Assembly (NCBI GenBank): GCA_013695075.1
Contig: JACDBE010000085.1
Coordinates: forward strand, 1 to 5,553
Length of the DNA stretch: 5,553 bases
Direction of reading: 5' to 3'
Source: Acidimicrobiia bacterium
GTDB lineage: Bacteria > Actinomycetota > Acidimicrobiia > Spongiisociales > UBA5794
Below are positions 1 through 5,464 of the stretch, piece by piece. The notes beneath the pieces were generated by a model that saw only the letters and a list, made by a program, of their open reading frames with translations, was not told where the DNA came from and did no database searches. Within the stretch, counting starts at the first letter, position 1. Each line of letters begins with the position of its first letter. Position numbers and translations under genes: made by a program.

Positions 1-1
1 G

Positions 2-232
2 CTCTATGTGGTCCACGCCTTCGTGGTGGGAACCACCGCCTACTCCGCAGCCCGGTATGGCGGCAGGATGCTGTGGCTGCTGGTGCTGGGGTTGTGGGCG
101 CTGGCGTTCGGATGGGCCAGGGCAGCACGGGACGCCCGGCAGGGATCTGGCGCCGGGGAGACCCGGCCGCACTCAGGTGGGCCCGATCCCGATGTCACCG
201 TCGAGCTCGGAAACGAACCGGCCAAACTCTGA
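2..232 (+). CDS. 3' end of a membrane protein, possibly a GT-C/GT39-like glycosyltransferase (partial)
   Basis: This frame is open from the left edge to a TGA at 230-232 and has strong G/C preference at third codon positions over the first 150 bases, as expected of a coding tail. The visible 76 residues hold a hydrophobic stretch (YVVHAFVVGTTAY, residues 2-14), then a motif ARYGG and a convincing transmembrane helix (MLWLLVLGLWALAFGWA, about residues 23-39). A basic, then acidic and proline-rich, cytoplasmic-type tail follows. A final helix after an R-Y motif is reminiscent of C-termini of GT-C membrane glycosyltransferases of the PMT/ArnT type, but this is only a resemblance. Other polytopic proteins such as transporters, O-antigen polymerases or acyltransferases are possible. 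The gene converges on the minus-strand operon, and its last 60 bases overlap the 3' end of the glycosyltransferase there. The start lies outside the window. Confidence 0.6.
   Translation, partial: LYVVHAFVVGTTAYSAARYGGRMLWLLVLGLWALAFGWARAARDARQGSGAGETRPHSGGPDPDVTVELGNEPAKL
152..167 (-). terminator. GC hairpin just past the operon end, possible terminator
   Basis: A perfect 6-base-pair inverted repeat (GCCGGG / CCCGGC, bases 152-157 and 162-167) encloses a 4-base loop. It lies 5 bases beyond the TGA of the last operon gene (stop at 175-173). No run of T follows on the minus strand, so it is not a classical intrinsic terminator; hairpins without U-tracts have been proposed for actinobacteria. 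It also lies inside the coding tail of the convergent membrane protein, where chance GC palindromes are common. On the plus strand the loop reads GAGA, a GNRA-type tetraloop. Confidence 0.3.
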
Positions 233-1177
233 GCGTTCCCGGTCCAACCGGTGGTTCTCCAGCACGGCGTACCCGGCGTCACGCATCTTGTCGATGTCCC
301 ACGGCTGCTCACCGCTCAACCACCGGATGGCGGCCACGTAGGCGGCAACGTCGTCGAGGGGCACCTCGACGCAGTTGACCCCGAAGTCGGCGTACGCCCG
401 GTTGCCGCCGACGTCGGGCATCACCACCAGGCACCCCGCGGCCATGGCCTCCAGCCCGGGCAGGTAGAAGCCCTCCTCGGGGCCGGGGCAACCCAGGAAC
501 ACGTCGCACCAGTGGTACAGGTCACGTATCTCCGGCCACGCCGCCGTTTCACGGATCGACCGGAACTGGTAGGCGGCCCCGTTGTCCAGCGCCTTCTCGA
601 CGGCGATCCCCACCGCTGACTTCCAGGTGGTGTAGCCCACCCGCACCGGCCGCTCCAGCCCCCCCGAACGCGCCCGGGAGAAGAACGGCCAGTCGTGTCC
701 CTCGACGATGACCCGGGTAGGCATCGTCGTTTCCACCAGCCCGTCGATGGCGCCGGCCACCTGGTGGGTGACCGCAATCCTGGCCATTGGCATCCCCAGC
801 ACCCGCACCGCCCGTCCGCCCACGAAGCCGGGGTTGGCCCAGCGCACATTCTGGATGATCAGGATCGCCTGCCTGGGGTCGTGCCACGGGCCGATGACCG
901 GTCCCACATGGTCGAAATGGGGCGGCCACGAAAAGAAGCAGTAGTCACCGTCCCCCAGCCCGAAGCGGAACCCTGGCACCATCGCGGTCATGGGGTCTTC
1001 CACCAGGGCGGCGAACCGGTCGTTGGCGAACAGGGGGAGCCCGGGGTGGAACGTCTCGGGGCAGTGGATGTCGACGGCGAAGCCGAGCGACCGGGCGTGC
1101 GTGACGTAGTCGAAGATCTTCACCACGCCACCCACCGGGCGGAACGTCGGGGTGAGGAAGATCATGCGCCGGGTCAC
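173..1177 (-). CDS. GT-B glycosyltransferase, GT4-like (last gene of operon)
   Basis: A 334-residue protein predicted to transfer a sugar from an activated donor to a growing glycan or glycolipid at the cytoplasmic face of the membrane. The N-terminal domain opens with a beta strand and a glycine loop (MIFLTPTFRPVGGVVKIFDY, residues 5-24), as in GT-B enzymes. The C-terminal domain carries the GT4-style donor-site signature EEGFYLPGLEAMAAG (234-248). Within it E235 and E243 form the EX7E motif, followed by CLVVMPDVGGNRAY. The length is somewhat short for GT4 (often 350-400) but both halves are present. There is no signal peptide or membrane helix, so membrane contact would be peripheral. The start is GTG at 1177: it overlaps the upstream TGA as GTGA and has a GGAG ribosome site (1187-1184) 6 bases away. 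The internal ATG four codons later is a weaker choice. Sugar donor and acceptor cannot be read from sequence. Confidence 0.88.
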   Translation of the reverse strand: MTRRMIFLTPTFRPVGGVVKIFDYVTHARSLGFAVDIHCPETFHPGLPLFANDRFAALVEDPMTAMVPGFRFGLGDGDYCFFSWPPHFDHVGPVIGPWHDPRQAILIIQNVRWANPGFVGGRAVRVLGMPMARIAVTHQVAGAIDGLVETTMPTRVIVEGHDWPFFSRARSGGLERPVRVGYTTWKSAVGIAVEKALDNGAAYQFRSIRETAAWPEIRDLYHWCDVFLGCPGPEEGFYLPGLEAMAAGCLVVMPDVGGNRAYADFGVNCVEVPLDDVAAYVAAIRWLSGEQPWDIDKMRDAGYAVLENHRLDRERSEFGRFVSELDGDIGIGPT

Positions 1178-2325
1178 GATCGACTCCAGGCAGCGTCGAT
1201 GAGGCTCACCAGCGGCTCGGTAGCCCGGCGCGGCTCGAACACCTCACGCCACAGCCTGCGGGCGTTGCCCGCCTTCTCCGCCGCCCGCTGCGGCGTGATC
1301 GAACCGAGCAGCTGGGGCAGCGAAGCCACGTCCTCGGCGGCGTGGAGCCAGCCGGCGTCGTACGCCTCGATGAGCGGCGCCACCTCGGTGAAGGGGGGGT
1401 GGATGACGGGAACCCCGCAGGCAAGGGCCACCACCGTGCGGGTCACCATGGCGTACTCCCGCTCCAGGCTCCGGGAGAACAGGTCGAGGGCGACATCGAC
1501 GCCCGCCATGAAGGTCTGGAACTCGGCGAAGCGCATCACCGGCTGCGAGGTCACGTTGGGCAGGGCCAGCAGCTCATCGATCAACGGCACCGCAAACCGT
1601 CCCCGGGTCTGCCCCCAATGCGTCTCTAGCAGGATGTCGAGCCGGGTGTCCGCGTTGGCAGCGATGTGGTCTCCCACCACCTTTAGCCACCGCCCCGGGA
1701 TGCTCCACCCCTGCAGATAGCCGGCAATGGCGAACCGCAGCGGACCGTCGCCGCGCCCATTGCGCTCTACCCCGGGGACCGCCATGTTGACCACGTCGAT
1801 GGGTAGCCGCCGGGCGTCGTGGCTGGTCTGCAGCACCCAGGCCAGCACGTAGCCCAGCTTCTTGGCGCCGTTGATGGCGATGGCGTCGGCCAGCTCGAGG
1901 GCGGCGATCTTGCGCTCCCGCAGCTGGAGCAGCTGCTGGTGGGGATGGTCCTCCCCGTACTGGTAGGCCAGCTCCAGCATCTTGGGGGCGAAGAAGTCGA
2001 ACACGTAGCGCAGGCCCGGCGACCGTCTCAGGTTCTTCACCTGGTTGCTGTTGGTCATCACCACCGTTGCCGGTTCCCGGGTGGCGAGGTATGGGGCCAG
2101 TTCCTGGGGGGCCATGGCGATGACCCCGGGGCGCAGCGGCGGGGGTAGGGCCGGGTTGGTCCACAGCTGATCGAGCAGCGGCTTGGGAACGACGGTGACC
2201 ACATCGCAGCCATGCGCCGCCAACCCCTCGGCGAGACCGAAGGCGCGCAGCCCCGGAGCGGCGGTGGGAAGCCCCAGACCCGGGGTGACGTCGTTGGCGA
2301 GGACTACCACCGTGCGGTTCACCAT
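1174..2325 (-). CDS. GT-B fold glycosyltransferase, family 1 type
   Basis: A 383-residue protein of the normal size for a GT-B glycosyltransferase. The N-terminal part (NRTVVVLANDV then GLRAFGLAEGLAAHGCDVVTVVP, residues 3-47) is the familiar first Rossmann strand and helix, in which a cell-surface glycosyltransferase scans for its acceptor. Residues 107-118 (RYVFDFFAPKML) resemble the 'V-D-F-P' segment of a subgroup of GT4-like enzymes. In the C-terminal domain a strand-loop AIAGYLQGWSIPGRW (199-213) leads to the donor-site segment SLEREYAMVTRTVVALACGVPVIHPP (286-311), where E288 or E290 would sit near the nucleotide-sugar. A strict EX7E motif is not evident. The chosen start ATG at 2325 makes a 7-base overlap (ATGGTGA) with the previous gene, with a GGGGA 10 bases upstream. 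GTG at 2322 would instead give the 4-base GTGA overlap seen elsewhere in this operon. The frame stays open far upstream (to 3570), but that part only shadows the neighbouring gene. Confidence 0.85.
   Translation of the reverse strand: MVNRTVVVLANDVTPGLGLPTAAPGLRAFGLAEGLAAHGCDVVTVVPKPLLDQLWTNPALPPPLRPGVIAMAPQELAPYLATREPATVVMTNSNQVKNLRRSPGLRYVFDFFAPKMLELAYQYGEDHPHQQLLQLRERKIAALELADAIAINGAKKLGYVLAWVLQTSHDARRLPIDVVNMAVPGVERNGRGDGPLRFAIAGYLQGWSIPGRWLKVVGDHIAANADTRLDILLETHWGQTRGRFAVPLIDELLALPNVTSQPVMRFAEFQTFMAGVDVALDLFSRSLEREYAMVTRTVVALACGVPVIHPPFTEVAPLIEAYDAGWLHAAEDVASLPQLLGSITPQRAAEKAGNARRLWREVFEPRRATEPLVSLIDAAWSRS
1184..1187 (-). promoter_or_regulatory. Ribosome binding site for the last glycosyltransferase
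   Basis: GGAG on the minus strand, 6 bases before the GTG at 1177, inside the end of the upstream glycosyltransferase gene. It supports GTG rather than the ATG four codons later. Confidence 0.5.
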
Positions 2326-3377
2326 GTCGCCGGTGTCCCCACCTTGGAGTAGGTGAACACCCCGGAGGTGGCCCGCCCCGAGCCGGGGTCCGGCACCACC
2401 ACCACGTCGTCGAGGATGGCATGCCCGGTGGAGGCGTCGAGCACCAGCGCCGACAGATCGGGCACGGTCCAACCGCCGGTGTCTCCCCGCATCACCGCCA
2501 TCAGGGTGCCACCAATTCGCAGGGCTCGCCACACACCCGCCAGGAAGGTGGCGGTGGTGTCGTAGGGCTGCTCCACGATGCCGACGGCGACATCGGCGTG
2601 CTCGGGGGGCAGCACCACCGAGCCGCCGGCGGCGATGCCGCAAACGACAAGGTCCGGGTATGCAAGTCGGGTCTGCGTCACCACGGCGTGGTCGGAGCGA
2701 GCAACGGTAAGGGCCGCCCCTGACCGTGCCAGCGGGGTGATGAAGCCGTGGATCCCGTCGGTGAATTCGACGGCGGCCCCGGTGCTGCCCGGGGGGATCG
2801 CCGCCAACCTGGCCGCCACCACCGGCAGCAACACCGCCGCGTCGGCGCGGTACCTGCCCTTGGCGTGCCGGGTCCTGGCGTCCCATTTGGAGACGAGCCG
2901 GGGCCCGTCGTCGATGATCTCGCTGTCGCCCAGCTGATCGGCCACCCGGTCGCCCCGCTGCGCCGCCTTCACCAGGCTGCGTACGGTGCCGTCGGTGGTC
3001 CCGTGAGGTCGCCGCCACTGGGTCTCGGCAAGGGCGAACCGGGGTCGCACCGCCGCCCACATCCCCGGTGAAGACACCACCACGTCGAACGGGGTCAACC
3101 GGGACAGCAGGGGCTCGCCGAGCACGGCGATCAACGCCTCGGGGCCGAACCAATCGGGAAGGATCACGGCAATGGGGGCATCCCATTGGCGCTCGGTCAT
3201 CGACTCGAAGGGGAACGAGACCGGTTCGACGATCACCCATTGCGAAGGCTCCACCGAGCGGATGGCCCGGGGGAGGGCCTCGGTGACCACCGCCGCCCCC
3301 GGGCCGTCGAGCGCCACCGTGGGGGCGAACACCACCGGGGCCGGTGTCGTGTCTGGCGGGGCCAGGGTCGCCGTCAC
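2319..3377 (-). CDS. Hypothetical protein with divergent class I methyltransferase-like C-terminal half
   Basis: A 352-residue soluble protein that I cannot assign to a named family. The C-terminal half has the order of a SAM-dependent methyltransferase Rossmann fold: a strand AAVEFTDGIHGFITPLA (201-217) where motif I belongs, a strand LTVARSD (223-229), a motif IV-like ADVAVGIVEQPYD (261-273) and a post-motif turn LRIGGTLMAV (286-295) matching the common 'L-x-P-G-G' strand. However, the usual D/E-x-G-x-G-x-G loop is absent from the motif I position, so SAM binding is doubtful. The N-terminal half has an alpha/beta look (WDAPIAVILPDWF, 65-77; LTPFDVVVSSPGMWAAVRPR, 94-113) and a basic helix (SKWDARTRHAKGRYR, 163-177). 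The start is GTG at 3377, overlapping the FkbM stop as GTGA with no clear ribosome site, so it probably depends on coupling. It may be an active but divergent methyltransferase or a structural partner of the glycan enzymes. Confidence 0.8.
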   Translation of the reverse strand: MTATLAPPDTTPAPVVFAPTVALDGPGAAVVTEALPRAIRSVEPSQWVIVEPVSFPFESMTERQWDAPIAVILPDWFGPEALIAVLGEPLLSRLTPFDVVVSSPGMWAAVRPRFALAETQWRRPHGTTDGTVRSLVKAAQRGDRVADQLGDSEIIDDGPRLVSKWDARTRHAKGRYRADAAVLLPVVAARLAAIPPGSTGAAVEFTDGIHGFITPLARSGAALTVARSDHAVVTQTRLAYPDLVVCGIAAGGSVVLPPEHADVAVGIVEQPYDTTATFLAGVWRALRIGGTLMAVMRGDTGGWTVPDLSALVLDASTGHAILDDVVVVPDPGSGRATSGVFTYSKVGTPATW

Positions 3378-4159
3378 GCCGCAACCAGCGGGGCGACCCG
3401 ATGAAGGTGGGCGTCGGGCACCGCCAGCACGTCGAACAGCTCCTCGGCGGAGAGCGAAGGAATCTCCACCAGGCGAAACTGCGAATCCCAGCCGTGCCGC
3501 TCGCCCACGTTGCGGAACAGCCGGTAGCCCCGATCGCGGAGCACGGATTCGATCTGGGCCGAGGTGGCACCGGCGCGGCCCAGCTGCTCCTCGGCGATCT
3601 CGGCGTACACCATCGGCGAGTGTTCCTCCAGGGTGGCGGCGGCGCCGGTGAGAACCGCCAGCTCCATACCCTCGGTGTCGATCTTGAGCAGGTCGAGCCG
3701 GTCGAGCCATGGGTTGCGGCTCATCCACCCATCGAGGGTCACCGCCGCTACCGGTCCGTCGTCATCGGCCTCGAGGTGAGCGGCACCGGTGTTCTCCTCG
3801 TCGACGGCAGCCACCCGGAACCTCCCCGGGCGATCCCCCATGGCGATGCGGCGAGTGACGACGATCCTGCCCAGCCCGTTGAGCTCGACGTTGAGGTCGA
3901 GCAGGTCGTACGAGGCCGGCCACGGCTCGAAGCACACCACGATGCCGTCGACCCCGACCACCCGGGCCAGGGGCACGGCGAAGGTGCCGATGTGAGCGCC
4001 GATGTCGATCACGATGTCCCCCTTGCCGAGCACTGTTCCCAGCAGGCCCAGTTCGGCTCCGGCGTGGGCTCCGTGGCGGATGAGCTGGCCGGTTATCAGG
4101 TCACCCAGGGGCGCCACGAAGACTCCCACCGGGGTCTCCACGGTGATCAGGGTGCTCAC
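3374..4159 (-). CDS. FkbM-family SAM-dependent methyltransferase
   Basis: A 261-residue protein with the full FkbM (Methyltransf_21) pattern. FkbM enzymes usually methylate hydroxyl groups, including those on sugars of macrolides, glycopeptidolipids and O-antigens. Motif I is VIDIGAHIGTFAVPLA (50-65), the SAM-binding glycine loop. CFEPWPASYDLLDLNVELNG (76-95) contains the F-E-P acidic residue that would hold the SAM ribose, followed by the conserved L-x-x-N-x-x-L-N helix. The family hallmark LLKIDTEGMELAVLTGA (158-174) comes next, and MVYAEIAEEQL (183-193) gives the late conserved Y-x-E. The start is GTG at 4159: it overlaps the previous TGA as GTGA and has a GAAGGGG ribosome site (4170-4164) 4 bases away. 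The frame is open 21 codons further upstream, but those lie inside the coiled-coil gene. Between a sulfotransferase and two glycosyltransferases, the likely target is a sugar hydroxyl on the same glycan. Confidence 0.92.
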   Translation of the reverse strand: MSTLITVETPVGVFVAPLGDLITGQLIRHGAHAGAELGLLGTVLGKGDIVIDIGAHIGTFAVPLARVVGVDGIVVCFEPWPASYDLLDLNVELNGLGRIVVTRRIAMGDRPGRFRVAAVDEENTGAAHLEADDDGPVAAVTLDGWMSRNPWLDRLDLLKIDTEGMELAVLTGAAATLEEHSPMVYAEIAEEQLGRAGATSAQIESVLRDRGYRLFRNVGERHGWDSQFRLVEIPSLSAEELFDVLAVPDAHLHRVAPLVAA

Positions 4160-4470
4160 TCGGCCCCTTCGATCCAGCGGTGGCGCAGGTTGCGGAACCC
4201 GGATCTCCTGCGCGCCACCCACCCCAGCGGGGGGGCGTCAAGCCGGCGCAGCAGCCACATCAGGTCCTTTTCGGCTGCGATCAGTCTGGGGGAGGGTTCC
4301 GCCGGCACCACCACCACCTCTGGCTCCGGCACCGGCTCCGGCCGCTCTGCCAGCTCGGTCTGGAGGGCTGCCACCCTCCGGCGCAGGTAGAGCACCTCGT
4401 ACTTGAGCAGGTCGTTCTCCATACGCAGGTTGGCCCGGGCCGGCTCGGGGACGAAGTGCTCACGCCGCAC
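4156..4470 (-). CDS. Small coiled-coil protein of unknown function
   Basis: A 104-residue protein without a recognised family. Residues 12-43 (RANLRMENDLLKYEVLYLRR and on to LQTELAE) form a strong helix with heptad-like L/M/V/Y spacing, likely a coiled coil. A proline/glutamate hinge follows (RPEPVPEPEVVVVPAEPSP, 43-61), with four consecutive GTG valine codons. The C-terminal part is a second helix, LIAAEKDLMWLLRRL (63-77), and a very basic aromatic tail (GWVARRRSGFRNLRHRW, 83-99) that could bind membrane or nucleic acid. No signal peptide or membrane helix is seen. Nearly all codons end in G or C, supporting real coding. The start is GTG at 4470 because a GGGAG ribosome site (4482-4478) sits 7 bases upstream; ATG at 4422 has none. 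It overlaps the sulfotransferase end by 11 bases and the FkbM start by 4. By position it may scaffold the modifying enzymes, which is inference only. Confidence 0.8.
   Translation of the reverse strand: MRREHFVPEPARANLRMENDLLKYEVLYLRRRVAALQTELAERPEPVPEPEVVVVPAEPSPRLIAAEKDLMWLLRRLDAPPLGWVARRRSGFRNLRHRWIEGAE
4164..4170 (-). promoter_or_regulatory. Ribosome binding site for the FkbM gene
   Basis: GAAGGGG on the minus strand ends 4 bases before the GTG at 4159, inside the end of the coiled-coil gene. The spacing is slightly short but acceptable, and the site supports the start that makes the GTGA overlap. Confidence 0.5.
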
Positions 4471-5260
4471 GGCGGGGCTCCCATGCCAGGGCGGTCCGCC
4501 GCTCCAGCTCGATCAGCCGCTGCCACGACTCCATGGCGGCGTCGATGAGGTTTGGGTCGGACACCGTCATCGGGTAGGTGCGCGAGCTGGTCGCCGACGG
4601 GTCGAACAGCCGGTGGCTGGGGATTGGGTCGAGCGCCAGGTGCCAACGTTCGTTGAGCAGGTCCACCAGCGGGAACCCGGAGGACACGGTGTCGAACGAG
4701 ACGGCGATGGCGTCATCGGGGTAGTGGTCGGCGAACCGCAGCAGCCCCCGATTGTGTTCCAGCCACATGCGCAGCGCCAGGTCGGGCTCGCGCCAGAAGC
4801 GGAGATGGTTGTGCTCCGATCCCTCGCCGGCAAGGTATTGCGACGAGTGGCGCCGTTCCAGGGAATAGGCGGCATCCACCGCCGACCGGAACACCACGAG
4901 CAGCTTGGCCGCAGGCAGCAGGTGCTTCCACACCGGGAGGAACAGGCACACCCTCGGGTCCTTGAAGGCCCAGGTGCCGTGAGCCAGGCGCCGCGCGCTG
5001 ACGAATCGGGCCGCCTCCGACCACCGATTGGGTGAGACCCGAAGGATCAGCGGGTGCCCCACCTGCCAGTTGACGCTGTTGTCCGCCAGGATCCGCTCGT
5101 GAATGGCGACGACCTCGGTGTCCTCGAAATGCCCGTAGGGGTTGGACGGCATCGCCCCCAGCAGGTCGTCGCCCACAAACAACCCGGCGGCGTGGAGCAA
5201 CTGGGTCACCATCGAGGTCCCACTGCGGTGGAAGCCGGCGATGATGATCTCGGTGTGCAC
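4460..5260 (-). CDS. Sulfotransferase family protein (PAPS-dependent)
   Basis: A 266-residue protein with the layout of bacterial carbohydrate sulfotransferases, which move sulfate from 3'-phosphoadenylyl sulfate to a hydroxyl. The 5'-phosphosulfate loop is IIIAGFHRSGTSMVTQLL (5-22), with R12, S13, G14, T15 and S16 as the phosphate binders. SNPYGHFEDTEVV (39-51) matches the N-x-x-G-x-x-E/D segment common in this family. WAFKDPRVCLFLPVW (97-111) is the usual K-D-P-R strand near the active site. LLVVFRSAVDAAYSL (120-134) is the 3'-phosphate site, with R125 and S133 as the expected contacts. The start is GTG at 5260, because upstream codons in this frame offer no ATG or GTG until beyond the divergent promoter and the P-loop belongs near the N-terminus; the ribosome site is weak. 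First gene of the operon. Some relatives act on lipids or proteins, so the substrate is open. Confidence 0.9.
   Translation of the reverse strand: MHTEIIIAGFHRSGTSMVTQLLHAAGLFVGDDLLGAMPSNPYGHFEDTEVVAIHERILADNSVNWQVGHPLILRVSPNRWSEAARFVSARRLAHGTWAFKDPRVCLFLPVWKHLLPAAKLLVVFRSAVDAAYSLERRHSSQYLAGEGSEHNHLRFWREPDLALRMWLEHNRGLLRFADHYPDDAIAVSFDTVSSGFPLVDLLNERWHLALDPIPSHRLFDPSATSSRTYPMTVSDPNLIDAAMESWQRLIELERRTALAWEPRRAA
4478..4482 (-). promoter_or_regulatory. Ribosome binding site deciding the coiled-coil gene start
   Basis: GGGAG on the minus strand, 7 bases before the GTG at 4470. It lies inside the end of the sulfotransferase gene. It favours the 104-residue product over a shorter one starting at the ATG at 4422. 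Confidence 0.6.
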
Positions 5261-5464
5261 GGGCGATCCGTTCGACGACAGGGCTGCGCTCCGCGGCGGC
5301 CGGGGACCCCGCCGAGGATAGCCCTCCGACCCCTGGCAGCCGATGACTGGGGCCCGTCCCGGCGCGCCCGGCCAGGGGGACTCCGCCCGGTCATCCGCCG
5401 CACCCGCAACATGGCGGACGGTGCATCGGACATCAGACCAGTATCTCCCCGGTAGTCTCGGCCG
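5261..5464. promoter_or_regulatory. Divergent intergenic region between the glycan operon and the cyclase gene
   Basis: These 204 bases are the only real non-coding gap and must hold the promoter of the six-gene operon, unless transcription enters from outside. On the minus strand the best -10 candidate is TATCCT (5320-5315), which would give a leader of roughly 45-50 bases; no matching -35 is visible, so this is weak. GC-rich partial palindromes occur near 5292-5313 (GGCGG with CCGCC flanking GGGG and CCCC). A 75-codon minus-strand frame from 5433 crosses the region but looks non-coding. No tRNA, riboswitch or clear operator was recognised. Confidence 0.5.
5453..5458 (+). promoter_or_regulatory. 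Possible -10 element for a leaderless cyclase transcript
   Basis: TAGTCT fits the actinobacterial TANNNT -10 pattern and ends 6 bases before the ATG at 5465. Transcription would therefore begin at or next to the start codon. No ribosome binding site precedes that ATG, which agrees with leaderless translation. No good -35 at the usual 16-18 base spacing was found; GGACA near 5428-5432 is about 20 bases away. Confidence 0.4.

Noticed and set aside
6..341. 111-codon plus-strand frame rich in Cys, Trp and Gly
   Set aside because: It is a shifted reading of the membrane protein tail and of the antisense of the glycosyltransferase, with no coding-like codon use.
695..1720. 341-codon open frame on the plus strand
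   Set aside because: It lies opposite two well-supported glycosyltransferase genes, crosses their junction and has a His/Arg/Ser-rich composition with no motif. High GC content leaves few stops in antisense frames.
1174..3570. A single 798-residue protein on the minus strand
   Set aside because: Only the last 383 residues look like protein. The first 415 are Arg/Gly/Pro-rich and are the out-of-frame reading of the 352-residue gene, so this is not a fusion.
3378..3728. N-terminal extension of the 352-residue protein to 3728
   Set aside because: The extra 117 codons are Arg/Pro/Gly-rich and overlap the FkbM gene including its K-I-D-T-E-G motif. The GTG at 3377 with GTGA overlap explains the start.
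4310..4350. Short CCA and GGCTCCGG repeats
   Set aside because: They encode the four valines and the Pro/Glu hinge of the coiled-coil protein and are explained by codon repetition. They are not a CRISPR or mobile-element repeat.
3344..4390. 348-codon open frame on the plus strand
   Set aside because: It is antisense to the FkbM gene, whose motifs are unambiguous, and its translation is low-complexity and free of recognisable domains.
5206..5433. 75-codon minus-strand frame starting with ATG at 5433, in front of the sulfotransferase
   Set aside because: A GGGGAG lies 11 bases before its ATG, but the product is Arg/Pro-rich without motifs and runs out of frame into the sulfotransferase P-loop. 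An upstream leader peptide cannot be excluded, but nothing supports one.
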